Below, piece by piece: positions 14,582-22,373 of a stretch of 24,471 nt of DNA; position 1 is the stretch's first letter; each line of letters starts with the position of its first letter. The stretch is from Pseudomonadota bacterium (lineage in GTDB: Bacteria; Pseudomonadota; Alphaproteobacteria; Rhizobiales; Rhizobiaceae), in NCBI GenBank assembly GCA_023435335.1, contig JAEYRU010000076.1:1-24471 (forward strand). The letters run 5' to 3'. The notes under the pieces were generated by a model, which did not search any database, was not told the origin of the DNA, and worked only from the letters and a program-made list of their open reading frames with translations. The translations under genes and the position numbers were made by a program.

Positions 14582-16051
14582 ATGAACGAGGCAGTGGACG
14601 ATTCGCTTTCCGACGAGGCCGACGATCATTTCCATGACGAATGCGGCGTGTTCGGCATCTTCGGCCGGCAGGACGCCGCTGCAATCGCCACCCTCGGCCT
14701 GCATGCCTTGCAGCACCGCGGGCAGGAGGCTGCGGGTATCGTCTCCTTCGACGGCACCCAGTTCCACGTCGAACGGCATGTCGGCCTGATCGGCGACACT
14801 TTCACCAAGCAGTCGGTCATGGACCGACTGAAAGGCTCTCGCGCCATAGGCCACACGCGCTACGCCACCACGGGGGGATCCGGCCTGCGCAATGTGCAAC
14901 CGCTGTTCGCAGAACTCGCCGAGGGCGGCATCGCGGTGGCCCACAACGGCAACATCACCAACGCCATGACCGTGCAGCGGCGCCTTCAGAAGGAAGGGGC
15001 GATCTTCTCCTCCACCTCCGATACGGAGACGATCCTTCACCTTATCGCCACCTCCAAGGAGCGCGACCTCAACGCCCGTTTCATCGAGGCGGTTCAGCAT
15101 CTCGAAGGCGCGTTCTCGCTGGTGGCGCTGTCGTCCAAGAAGATGATCGGCTGCCGCGACCCGCTCGGCATACGGCCGCTGGTGCTCGGCGACCTCGACG
15201 GCGCATGGATCCTTGCCTCCGAGACCTGCGCGCTGGACATCATCGGTGCACGCTTCGTGCGCGATCTCAAGCCAGGCGAAATGGTCGTCATCACGACCAA
15301 AGGCATCGAAAGCTTCTTCCCCTTCGAGCCGGCAAAGCCACGCTTCTGCATTTTCGAATACGTCTACTTTGCGCGGCCGGATTCAACAATCGAGGGGCGC
15401 AACGTCTATGCGGCTCGCAAGCAGATCGGCGTCGAGTTGGCGCGCGAAAGTCCGGTAGACGCCGATATCGTGGTGCCGGTACCGGATTCCGGAACGCCGG
15501 CGGCTATCGGCTTCGCCCAGGCGGCTGAGCTGCCGTTCGAACTTGGCATCATCCGCAACCATTATGTCGGGCGGACCTTCATCCAGCCGGGGGATTCCAT
15601 CCGCCACATGGGCGTCAAGTTGAAGCACAACGCCAACCGCAAGATGATCGAGGGCAAGCGTGTGGTGCTTGTCGACGATTCCATCGTCCGCGGCACGACC
15701 AGCCAGAAGATAGTGCAGATGGTGCGTGACGCGGGCGCACGCGAGGTACACATGCGCATCGCTTCGCCGCCGACCATGTCCTCCTGCTTCTACGGGGTGG
15801 ATACGCCCGAGAAGGCGAAGCTGCTCGCCTCGCGCATGACGGTCGAAGAGATGGCCGATTTCATTCGTGTCGATTCCCTCGGATTCCTTTCGATCGACGG
15901 GCTCTATCGCGCCGTCGGCGAGGTCGCGCGCAACGGCGAAAGCCCACAATATTGCGACGCCTGCTTCACCGGGGATTATCCGACACGGCTCACTGACCAC
16001 GAGGGCTCGGATAACGTCCGCTCGCTTTCGCTGTTGGCCGCCGGCGGTTGA
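14582..16051 (+). CDS. purF: Amidophosphoribosyltransferase
   Basis: First committed step of purine synthesis: PRPP plus glutamine to phosphoribosylamine. I chose ATG 14582 (489 aa), with GAAAGG seven bases upstream, over the in-frame TTG at 14567. Residues 1-20 look like a propeptide removed to expose the nucleophile Cys21 in DECGVFGIFG. The Ntn-type glutaminase domain (HALQHRGQEAAGI, GHTRYATTGGS) is followed by the phosphoribosyltransferase domain with PRPP loop VLVDDSIVRGTT (about 362-373). Cys256, 402, 458 and 461 have the same mutual spacing as the 4Fe-4S ligands of the Bacillus subtilis enzyme (236, 382, 437, 440, allowing one residue shift), so this is the iron-sulphur, oxygen-sensitive class. 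Confidence 0.97.
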   Translation: MNEAVDDSLSDEADDHFHDECGVFGIFGRQDAAAIATLGLHALQHRGQEAAGIVSFDGTQFHVERHVGLIGDTFTKQSVMDRLKGSRAIGHTRYATTGGSGLRNVQPLFAELAEGGIAVAHNGNITNAMTVQRRLQKEGAIFSSTSDTETILHLIATSKERDLNARFIEAVQHLEGAFSLVALSSKKMIGCRDPLGIRPLVLGDLDGAWILASETCALDIIGARFVRDLKPGEMVVITTKGIESFFPFEPAKPRFCIFEYVYFARPDSTIEGRNVYAARKQIGVELARESPVDADIVVPVPDSGTPAAIGFAQAAELPFELGIIRNHYVGRTFIQPGDSIRHMGVKLKHNANRKMIEGKRVVLVDDSIVRGTTSQKIVQMVRDAGAREVHMRIASPPTMSSCFYGVDTPEKAKLLASRMTVEEMADFIRVDSLGFLSIDGLYRAVGEVARNGESPQYCDACFTGDYPTRLTDHEGSDNVRSLSLLAAGG

Positions 16052-16186
16052 GATCGGCGCGGCGGTCGCTACCGCGGGGCAAGACGCGTATTCCACGACA
16101 GCCGTAGTCCTCCGATCAGGGCAGGCATATCTCTGGCCTGACGAGCTTAAGCCCGCAATCCCAAACAGTATGAGTACAAGCAGTTG

Positions 16187-16217
16187 TGCCGCAGGCCCCG
16201 CCCGGGCATGTGCGGCA
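16187..16217 (+). terminator. Possible hairpin between purF and the SDR gene
   Basis: TGCCGCA (16187-16193) pairs with TGCGGCA (16211-16217), with an inner GCCC/GGGC helix. No T-run. The rest of the 277-base gap after purF shows no convincing gene. Confidence 0.3.
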
Positions 16218-16328
16218 ATGGCGAGGGTTCCGTCCCCGGCAATTCCGTTCTATTTGCCCTGATCCTCGGTTTCTCCGCCTGCGGAGATGCGGCAGCGGAT
16301 TCAACGGCAGCAATCAACGGAGCCTCCG

Positions 16329-17090
16329 ATGACCCCTCCCCCAGATCTTTCCGGCCGCGTCGCCCTCGTCACCGGCGCATCGCGCGGCATCGGCTATTTT
16401 CTCGCCAGGCAACTGGCGGCGGCGGGCGCCCATGTCGTGGCGGTCGCCCGTACAGTCGGCGGACTTGAGGAACTCGACGACGAGATCAAGGCGGAGGCCG
16501 CCCGGTCGGGAAAGGGCTCGGCGACCCTCGTTCCGCTGGATCTGACCGATATGCCCGCGCTCGACAGGCTGGGCGGGTCGCTCAACGAACGCTGGGGCAA
16601 GCTCGACATACTCGTGGCAAATGCCGGTGTGCTGGGCACGATCTCGCCGATCGGCCACGTGGAGGCGAAAGTGTTCGACAAGGTGATGGCGGTCAACCTG
16701 ACGTCCACCTGGCGGCTGATCAGGTCCGTCGATCCGCTGCTGCGGAAGTCGGACGCCGGCCGTGCCATCATCATGTCCTCGGGCGCGGCACATTCCGCGC
16801 GAGCATTCTGGGGGCCCTACGCGGCATCCAAGGCGGCCGTCGAAGCCCTTGCCCGGTCATGGGCCGACGAGACGAAAGGCATGGCGCTGCGCGTGAATTC
16901 GGTAAACCCGGGCGCCACCCGTACCGCCATGCGGGCGCAGGCCATGCCGGGCGAGGATCCGATGACGCTGCCGCATCCTTCGGAGGTCGCGGCGCAAATC
17001 CTGCCGCTGGCGAGCCCGACGCTGCGGGAAACCGGGCTCATCTTCGACGTGCCCAAGCGTCGTTTCGTCAGCTACCGGATGCCGGACTAG
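16329..17090 (+). CDS. Short-chain dehydrogenase/reductase (SDR) family oxidoreductase
   Basis: NAD(P)-dependent oxidoreductase of the classical SDR type, 253 residues. Cofactor motif TGASRGIG (15-22), the NAG motif (98-100), and the catalytic set Ser about 151, Tyr164 and Lys168 in GPYAASKAA are all present. ATG 16329 is chosen because ACGGAG (16317-16322) lies six bases upstream; the in-frame ATG at 16287 adds an unlikely Gln/Arg stretch. The substrate cannot be told from sequence. It resembles the YciK-like SDRs and follows purF in many Hyphomicrobiales, but nothing ties it to purine synthesis. Confidence 0.93.
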   Translation: MTPPPDLSGRVALVTGASRGIGYFLARQLAAAGAHVVAVARTVGGLEELDDEIKAEAARSGKGSATLVPLDLTDMPALDRLGGSLNERWGKLDILVANAGVLGTISPIGHVEAKVFDKVMAVNLTSTWRLIRSVDPLLRKSDAGRAIIMSSGAAHSARAFWGPYAASKAAVEALARSWADETKGMALRVNSVNPGATRTAMRAQAMPGEDPMTLPHPSEVAAQILPLASPTLRETGLIFDVPKRRFVSYRMPD

Positions 17091-17154
17091 TGAGGGCTTA
17101 AATTCGCCGCCGATCTCGCCTATTCTAACGCTACAGGGTGTGAGAAAGGCCGCC

Positions 17155-17598
17155 ATGAAAAATCTCAGCAAACCACTGCCAGCAATCATGGCCGCCGCGG
17201 TCCTCAGCATGTCCGCCGCCCCCGCCATTGCGTGGGAAGAGCAGGGCGCCGCCATGAAATCCCTGCCGAGCGGCGGCTTGATGCTCAAGGAAGTGCCCGG
17301 CAGCGACCCCAATCTGCAGGATCTGCCGGGCGTGAACCTCAACCCGCAGCTTGGAATCAGCGGCAGCACCAACTGCGTGCAGCGGCGTGTCACCGATCAC
17401 CGCTACGGTTTCGGCGAGCAGTCGGTGACCGCGAACGAATGCCGTTTCGGCAACTTCTCGGTTACCACCTATGGATCAGGCTCCAGAGGGGGCGGCTTCG
17501 GCTACAATCCGTTCCCGGTGCCCGGCCCGCTTCAGCAAGCCGGTCCGCCGGCGGGCTCGGGCGGCTTCGCGCCGACCCAGCGCAGTCCGTTCAACTGA
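17155..17598 (+). CDS. Small secreted protein of unknown function
   Basis: A 147-residue protein with a clear signal peptide: MKNLSKPLPAIMAAAVLSM, cleavage likely after APAIA near residue 25. The mature part contains two Cys in a region STNCVQRRVTDHRYGFGE ... ANECRFG that could form one disulphide, then a Gly/Pro-rich, low-complexity C-terminus. I do not recognise a domain. AGAAAGG just upstream of ATG 17155 supports that start over GTG 17140. A possible own promoter has TATTCT at about 17121-17126. It is periplasmic or outer-surface by inference. Confidence 0.75.
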   Translation: MKNLSKPLPAIMAAAVLSMSAAPAIAWEEQGAAMKSLPSGGLMLKEVPGSDPNLQDLPGVNLNPQLGISGSTNCVQRRVTDHRYGFGEQSVTANECRFGNFSVTTYGSGSRGGGFGYNPFPVPGPLQQAGPPAGSGGFAPTQRSPFN

Positions 17599-17614
17599 GC
17601 CCGAAGAACGCCGA

Positions 17615-17642
17615 TTGACCTTGGCCCGCGGTTCGCTACTCT
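17615..17642 (+). promoter_or_regulatory. Candidate promoter of the PlsC-like gene
   Basis: TTGACC (17615-17620), a 16-base spacer, TACTCT (17637-17642); the start codon is 47 bases on and a strong GGGAGG ribosome site lies between. Confidence 0.45.
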
Positions 17643-17689
17643 CGCCGCTGGCGATGACGGGGCGCCCGTAGCAGCGAGGGAGGTACGGC

Positions 17690-18376
17690 ATGTATCTGGC
17701 CTTGGTCATCGGCGTGCTGATGGTCGGATCGTGGGCCATCGGGGCTGCGATGTTCGCCTCGGCGCGCAAGCTCAGCTTCCACCAGGCATTCCTCCACCTG
17801 CCTATCCGATTCCTGCATCGCATTGACGATGGGGCACTCGCGCATAGCCGAACCGAGCCGCCGGTCATCTACGCGGTGCTGCATCAATCGCGTCTCGACC
17901 CGGCCCTGATGCTTTCGCTGCTGCCTTCCGACACTCTGCATATTCTCGACACAGGATCGGCACGCTCGTTATGGCTGGAGCCGTGGCGGGAGATGGCCCG
18001 CACCATAGCGTTCAACGCGTCCCACGTATTCGTAAGCCGCAGGCTTGTTCGTCACCTCAAGGGGCGTGGGCGCCTCGCAGTGTATTTTCCCGACGGCATC
18101 GTACCCGATACCCGGGCCTACAGGCTATACCGGGCCGTGGCCCGCATCGCCGCCGCTGCCGGCGCGAGAATCGTGCCCGTCTCCGTCCAGGGATCGCGGC
18201 AGACCCTTTATGCGTTGGAAAGTGGGCAGTCGGCACCCCGAAGGCTACTTGCGAAGCTGCGCATTCATGCCCTCGAACCACTGACGATTACGGAACTCGT
18301 GACACGTTCACCGCGGGAACAGGCGACGATGGCGGGCGCGCTTTATGATCGGGTGCTCGAAGCAAACGCCACCTGA
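17690..18376 (+). CDS. PlsC-type (lyso)phospholipid acyltransferase
   Basis: Member of the glycerolipid acyltransferase family, transferring acyl chains to lysophosphatidate or another lysolipid at the inner membrane. In 228 residues there is one N-terminal membrane span (about 3-24), the catalytic HX4D motif as His65-Asp70 (LHQSRLD), and the substrate motif FPDG at 133-136 (FPEG in most members), followed by IVPVSVQGS. The nearest familiar arrangement is the acyltransferase part of Aas-like proteins, so the acceptor could be lysophosphatidylethanolamine rather than lysophosphatidate. A strong ribosome site GGGAGG precedes ATG 17690. It converges on pssA with only five bases between the stops, and its closeness to psd/pssA fits a phospholipid role. 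Confidence 0.85.
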   Translation: MYLALVIGVLMVGSWAIGAAMFASARKLSFHQAFLHLPIRFLHRIDDGALAHSRTEPPVIYAVLHQSRLDPALMLSLLPSDTLHILDTGSARSLWLEPWREMARTIAFNASHVFVSRRLVRHLKGRGRLAVYFPDGIVPDTRAYRLYRAVARIAAAAGARIVPVSVQGSRQTLYALESGQSAPRRLLAKLRIHALEPLTITELVTRSPREQATMAGALYDRVLEANAT

Positions 18377-18386
18377 GGCCGTCAGG
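18372..18386. repeat. Inverted repeat built from two convergent stop codons
   Basis: CCTGA (18372-18376), GGCCG, TCAGG (18382-18386). The arms contain the TGA stops of the acyltransferase gene (plus) and pssA (minus). No proper terminator lies between the two genes, so their transcripts should overlap. Confidence 0.5.
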
Positions 18387-19197
18387 CATCGGCTCCCTTC
18401 GCCTCACTCGCCTCACTACGTTCGCGCAGCGCATAGGCGCGCATGCTCAGGGGCAGCAGCAGCAGGTAGAGCACGCAGGACGCTGTCAGCGTGTACCACG
18501 TGTAGTTGAAGAGCAGCAGCACGTAGAGGACCACGAGGAATATCAATGGCAAAACGTAATCGCGGCTGATGCTCTTGCGCGGTCCCTTGCCGGAATAGAC
18601 ACGGATGCGGCTGATCATCAAAAGCGCGATGAATACAGTGTAGGCGGAGGCTGCGAGGGCAAACGGTGTGGCGAGCGGCACTCCGACGAAACCCAGATAG
18701 ATCGGCAGGAGCGCCAGCACGGCCCCGACCGGCGCGGGCACTCCCACGAAATAATCCGCCTGCCAGGCGGGCCGGTCGGGATCCTCCGACATCACGTTGA
18801 AACGCGCGAGCCTGAGCGCGCAAGCAATTGCGAAAAGCAGCGCGGCGATCCAGCCGACGGAGCCCGCGCGTTCCAGAACATAGGCATAGAGCACCAGCGC
18901 CGGCACCACGCCGAAGTTCACGATATCGGCGAGCGAATCCATCTGCGCGCCGAATTTCGAGGAGGCCTTGAGGAGCCGTGCCGTTCTTCCATCGATGAAA
19001 TCGAGAAAGGCGGCGATCAGGAGCATGGCCACGCCAAGCTCGAAACGCCCCTCGAACGCCAGCCGCACGCCCGACAGGCCGGCGCAGATCGCCAGCACGG
19101 TGATCATGTTCGGGATCACCAGCCTCAGCGGTATCTCGCGGATGCCAGGCCCCGCGCTTGAACTCCTGCTGGGCCCTGCTTTCCTGGGCTTTCTCAT
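18382..19197 (-). CDS. pssA: CDP-diacylglycerol--serine O-phosphatidyltransferase (phosphatidylserine synthase)
   Basis: Makes phosphatidylserine from CDP-diacylglycerol and serine at the inner membrane. The CDP-alcohol phosphotransferase signature is complete: Asp69-Gly70, Ala73-Arg74, Gly83, Asp87 and Asp91. The protein has 271 residues with about seven or eight hydrophobic spans, which is the type II enzyme found in rhizobia rather than the soluble E. coli type. A short basic N-terminus (MRKPRKAGPSRSSS) precedes the first span. The start is ten bases after the psd stop, so psd and pssA form one transcript, giving the consecutive steps to phosphatidylethanolamine. The upstream gene being the later enzyme is the usual order. 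Confidence 0.95.
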   Translation of the reverse strand: MRKPRKAGPSRSSSAGPGIREIPLRLVIPNMITVLAICAGLSGVRLAFEGRFELGVAMLLIAAFLDFIDGRTARLLKASSKFGAQMDSLADIVNFGVVPALVLYAYVLERAGSVGWIAALLFAIACALRLARFNVMSEDPDRPAWQADYFVGVPAPVGAVLALLPIYLGFVGVPLATPFALAASAYTVFIALLMISRIRVYSGKGPRKSISRDYVLPLIFLVVLYVLLLFNYTWYTLTASCVLYLLLLPLSMRAYALRERSEASEAKGADA

Positions 19198-19207
19198 CGA
19201 CCCGCCT

Positions 19208-19906
19208 TCAGGATACCCGCACGAGCGGGCTGGCGAGATCGCCGCCGAACTCGGCGATAATGGTTTCGCCGCCTACCGAGGTCTGGCCGATGGCAACGCG
19301 GGGAGCAGCGCCGGCCGGAAGATACACATCGAGCCGCGAACCGAAGCGGATCAGGCCGAACCGTTCCCCGATAGCAGTATCCGTCCCCGCCTCGGCCCAG
19401 CAGACGATGCGGCGGGCAACCAGTCCCGCCACCTGCACGACCGCGACCGTCCCGTTGGGACTTTCGATCACCAGGCCGTTGCGTTCGTTTTCACTGCTCG
19501 CCTTGTCCATCTCGGCATTGAGGAACTTGCCGGGGCGGTGCTCGATGCGCTGGATGCGGCCGCGCACCGGCGAGCGGTTAACGTGGCAGGAGAATACGTT
19601 CATAAAGACCGAAACCCGCGTCATCTCGGCCGGGCCGAGCCCCAGCTCGCGGGGTGGCACGGCCGGGCCCACGAAGGATACGATGCCGTCGGCAGGGCTG
19701 ACGATCAGCCGGTCGTCCACCGGTGTGACACGCTCGGGATCGCGGAAGAAGTAGGTGCACCAACCGGTCAGGATCAGGCCGATCCAGAACAGGGGCCCCC
19801 AGACCAGGCCAAGTACCAGCGTAGCAACGGCAAAGCCGGCTATGAAGGGGTAGCCCTCCCTGTGGATCGGGACCAGCGTGTTGCGGATCGTGTCAGCCAG
19901 GTTCAT
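19208..19906 (-). CDS. psd: Phosphatidylserine decarboxylase proenzyme
   Basis: Converts phosphatidylserine to phosphatidylethanolamine using a pyruvoyl group made by self-cleavage. The start at 19906 (MNLADTIRNTLVPIHREGYP) is chosen from the family N-terminus; the open frame reaches 20062 but the extra residues look non-coding and would overlap the exporter gene. At 232 residues it is of the short PSD-A type. A membrane span lies at about 22-50. Cleavage is expected at Gly189-Ser190 in LIRFGSRLDVYLP, giving a large beta chain and a small alpha chain; PADG (71-74) and CHVNR (107-111) are conserved active-site regions. GGAGAG about eleven bases upstream is the likely ribosome site. Confidence 0.95.
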   Translation of the reverse strand: MNLADTIRNTLVPIHREGYPFIAGFAVATLVLGLVWGPLFWIGLILTGWCTYFFRDPERVTPVDDRLIVSPADGIVSFVGPAVPPRELGLGPAEMTRVSVFMNVFSCHVNRSPVRGRIQRIEHRPGKFLNAEMDKASSENERNGLVIESPNGTVAVVQVAGLVARRIVCWAEAGTDTAIGERFGLIRFGSRLDVYLPAGAAPRVAIGQTSVGGETIIAEFGGDLASPLVRVS

Positions 19907-20045
19907 CGCGTTCGGCGCTCTCCGGTTGAAGAACGGCCTGCTTAGCGAAAAGCTCCACGAGGAGCAATGCAGACGGGGCGCAGCGGTTCTGCCGGTCGCC
20001 CGGCTAGACCGAGAACCCGGCAGAAAAAAAGCTGGAGAGCGCCCC

Positions 20046-21941
20046 CTATTCGCCCGGCGCAACCTCGGACGTCCGGCGGCGCACGACGATGCCCAACTCG
20101 TCTTCCTCGCGGGCGATGCGCAGGCGCTCCTCGGCTTCCGTCGCCTCGCGCTGGCGGTCCCACATGGACTTGTAGAGGCCTTCCTTCGCGAGCAGGTCGC
20201 GGTGCGTGCCGCGCTCGGCGATCATCCCGTCCTTCAGGACGATGATCTCGTCGGCCGAGATGACGGTGGACAGCCGGTGCGCAATGACCAGCGTGGTGCG
20301 GCCACGGCTGACGACATCGAGGGCGGCCTGGATCTCCTGCTCGGTCTGCGTGTCGAGCGCCGATGTCGCCTCGTCGAGCATCAGTATCGGAGGAGCTTTC
20401 AGGATGGTGCGCGCGATGGCCACGCGCTGCTTTTCGCCGCCCGAGAGCTTCAGGCCGCGCTCGCCCACCATGGTGCGGTACCCTTCGGGCAGGCTCTCGA
20501 TGAAGCCGCCGATCTGGGCCAGCCGCGCCGCCTCGGTCACCTCTTCCTCGCTCGCGCCAATGCGGCCGTAACGGATGTTGTAGGAGATCGTGTCATTGAA
20601 GAGCACGGTGTCTTGCGGCACCATACCGATCTGGGCGCGCAGGCTCTCCTGGGTGACGTCGCGGATATCCTGCCCGTCGATCAGGATGCGGCCCGACTGG
20701 ATGTCGTAGAAGCGGAAGATGAGCCGCGAAATCGTCGACTTGCCTGCTCCCGACGGGCCGACAATCGCCACCGTCTTTCCGGCCGGTACCTCGAAGGAAA
20801 TGCCTTTCAGGATTCGTCGATCGGCATCATACGAAAAATGCACGTCCTCGAAGCGGACGGTGCCCTTGTTCACCTTGAGCGGAACGGCCCCAGGACGGTC
20901 CTGGACCTCCTCCGGCACGTCGAGCAGGTCGAACATCGCCTCGATGTCGGTCAAGCCCTGCCTAATCTCCCGGTAGATGAAACCTATGAAGTTGAGCGGG
21001 ATGGAAAGCTGGATGAGCATCGCGTTGATGAAGACGAAGTCGCCCAGCGTCTGCGAGCCCCGCTGCACCTCCCACGCCGACAGGCCCATGCAGATGGCCA
21101 TGCCGATGCCGAGGATGACGCCCTGGCCGAAGTTCAGCCAGCCAAGCGAAGTCCACGTCTTGGTCGCCGCCACTTCGTAGCGGGCCATCGAGCGATCGAA
21201 GCGCTCGGCCTCCATCGACTCGTTGTTGAAATATTTGACCGTCTCGAAATTGAGCAGGGAATCGACCGCCTTGGTGTTCGCGTCGGTGTCGCTGTCGTTC
21301 ATCTGCTTGCGGATGACGATGCGCCAGTCGCTCGCCCGCACCGTGAACCAGGTGTAGAGGGCGACGGTGACCGCGATCACCGCCACGTAGATCCAGCCAT
21401 AGGCAAAGGCGAAGATCGCCGCTGTCAGCGCGAATTCCAGCACCGTGGGGGCTGTATTAAGGATGGTGAAGCGCACGATCGTCTCGATGCCCTTCACGCC
21501 GCGCTCGATGATGCGCGACAGCCCGCCGGTTCGCCTCTCGAGATGGAAGCGCAGCGAGAGCCGGTGCATGTGCACGAAGGTGCGGTAGGCAAGCTGGCGC
21601 ACCGCGTGCTGACCCACGCTGGCGAAAAGCGCGTCCCGCAACTGGTTGAAGCCCAGTTGAACCACGCGCACGACGTTGTAGGCGATCACCAGCATCACGG
21701 GTGCGATCAGGACCGGCGGCAGCCAGCCCGGAGCCTCCAGTTCGCCGTCGAGCGCGTCGGTCGCCCATTTGAAGAAATAGGGCACCAGCATCAGCACCAG
21801 TTTGGCGACCACGAGGAAGACGGTCGCCCAGACGACCCTCGCCTTCAGGTCTGTGCGCCCGGCCGGCCACATGTAGGGCCAGAGGTTACGCAGCGTGGCG
21901 AACATGGAGTCGGATTCGGCGGAGACGGTCTTGGCTGGCAA
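20046..21941 (-). CDS. atm1: Atm1-type ABC exporter (fused membrane and ATPase domains)
   Basis: Half-transporter of the ABCB7/HMT1/Atm1 group, working as a homodimer. Bacterial Atm1 exports glutathione derivatives, including metal-glutathione complexes; the mitochondrial relatives serve iron-sulphur biogenesis. The membrane domain (about 30-325) contains the group's signature NDSDTDANTKAVDSLLNFE (215-233) and VKYFNNE, near the glutathione pocket. The ATPase has Walker A GPSGAGKST (395-403), Q-loop Gln443, signature LSGGEKQR (499-506), Walker B ILMLDE (519-524) and His555. It is complete at 631 residues. The start drawn is TTG 21941; ATG 21905 (MFATLRNLWPYMWP) is an alternative. The ArsR gene lies 21 bases upstream, so they are co-transcribed and metal or thiol control is likely. 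Confidence 0.94.
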   Translation of the reverse strand: MPAKTVSAESDSMFATLRNLWPYMWPAGRTDLKARVVWATVFLVVAKLVLMLVPYFFKWATDALDGELEAPGWLPPVLIAPVMLVIAYNVVRVVQLGFNQLRDALFASVGQHAVRQLAYRTFVHMHRLSLRFHLERRTGGLSRIIERGVKGIETIVRFTILNTAPTVLEFALTAAIFAFAYGWIYVAVIAVTVALYTWFTVRASDWRIVIRKQMNDSDTDANTKAVDSLLNFETVKYFNNESMEAERFDRSMARYEVAATKTWTSLGWLNFGQGVILGIGMAICMGLSAWEVQRGSQTLGDFVFINAMLIQLSIPLNFIGFIYREIRQGLTDIEAMFDLLDVPEEVQDRPGAVPLKVNKGTVRFEDVHFSYDADRRILKGISFEVPAGKTVAIVGPSGAGKSTISRLIFRFYDIQSGRILIDGQDIRDVTQESLRAQIGMVPQDTVLFNDTISYNIRYGRIGASEEEVTEAARLAQIGGFIESLPEGYRTMVGERGLKLSGGEKQRVAIARTILKAPPILMLDEATSALDTQTEQEIQAALDVVSRGRTTLVIAHRLSTVISADEIIVLKDGMIAERGTHRDLLAKEGLYKSMWDRQREATEAEERLRIAREEDELGIVVRRRTSEVAPGE

Positions 21942-21962
21942 CGCGGGCTATCCCGTTGTTGG

Positions 21963-22277
21963 TTATCGTTTGGCGCCGGGGGCGCAGCAGGTCGAAAGAA
22001 GCCGGCCGAACGAGTCGGACAGGCCGGACAGCGCCTCGCGGTCGATTCGGTAGAGCGAGCGTTGGCCATTGGGCGTCAATTGCACCAACCCAGCTTCCAC
22101 CAGAACCTTAAGGTGCTGAGATACGGTGGACTGGGCAAGGTCGAGGCGGCTCACGACGTCCTTGCAGCAGCAGTGCTCCATCTCGGACAAATAACGCAGT
22201 ATTTCGAGCCGGGCCGGATGCCCGAGTGCGGCAAGTCGGCCGGCAAGCATTTCCGTCTGTAACCCTCGGTCCTTCAT
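21963..22277 (-). CDS. ArsR-family transcriptional regulator with Cys-rich sensor motif
   Basis: A 104-residue winged-helix repressor of the ArsR/SmtB type. LAALGHPARLEILRYL opens the fold and LAQSTVSQHLKVLVEAGLV (about 47-65) is the recognition helix region. Near the alpha3 position where ArsR carries its metal-binding Cys pair it has His35-Cys36-Cys37-Cys38 (HCCCKD), and two more Cys at 97-98 close to the C-terminus; these five thiols suggest sensing of a soft metal, metalloid or thiol oxidation. It leads the Atm1 gene by 21 bases. A 23-bp near-palindrome over its start fits autoregulation. No ribosome site precedes 22277; the in-frame ATG at 22250 is a possible start, which would leave the operator entirely in the leader. 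Confidence 0.92.
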   Translation of the reverse strand: MKDRGLQTEMLAGRLAALGHPARLEILRYLSEMEHCCCKDVVSRLDLAQSTVSQHLKVLVEAGLVQLTPNGQRSLYRIDREALSGLSDSFGRLLSTCCAPGAKR

Positions 22278-22298
22278 CGTTTATCGCCGATATACGAT
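22276..22298. promoter_or_regulatory. Likely ArsR operator overlapping the promoter and start codon
   Basis: Arms ATCGTTTATC (22276-22285) and GATATACGAT (22289-22298) around GCC, 9 of 10 positions symmetric. On the minus strand a TTGCAA (22310-22315) lies 15 bases from TATATC or 17 bases from TATCGG, both inside the palindrome, so binding would block transcription of the ArsR-exporter unit. Confidence 0.65.
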
Positions 22299-22373
22299 GG
22301 ATTGTCCGATTGCAAACGGAAATGTGCGCACCCTTCGCGCGACGCTGTCGCCCCGGTGCGGCTCGCCTCCGGG

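Noticed and set aside
16184..16468. Short frame with a lipobox-like LGFSAC after a hydrophobic stretch
   Set aside because: No positively charged start, no ribosome site, and it runs into the SDR gene in another frame.
19989..20023. Hairpin CTGCCGG/CCGGCAG with a run of seven A/T beside it, as terminator of the exporter gene
   Set aside because: On the minus strand the T-run comes before, not after, the hairpin, so it does not have terminator order; the run alone is not enough.
19878..22262. 794-codon open frame on plus, antisense to the Atm1 and ArsR genes
   Set aside because: Same reason: compositional shadow of conserved minus-strand genes, rich in His, Asp, Arg and Gln, with no motifs.
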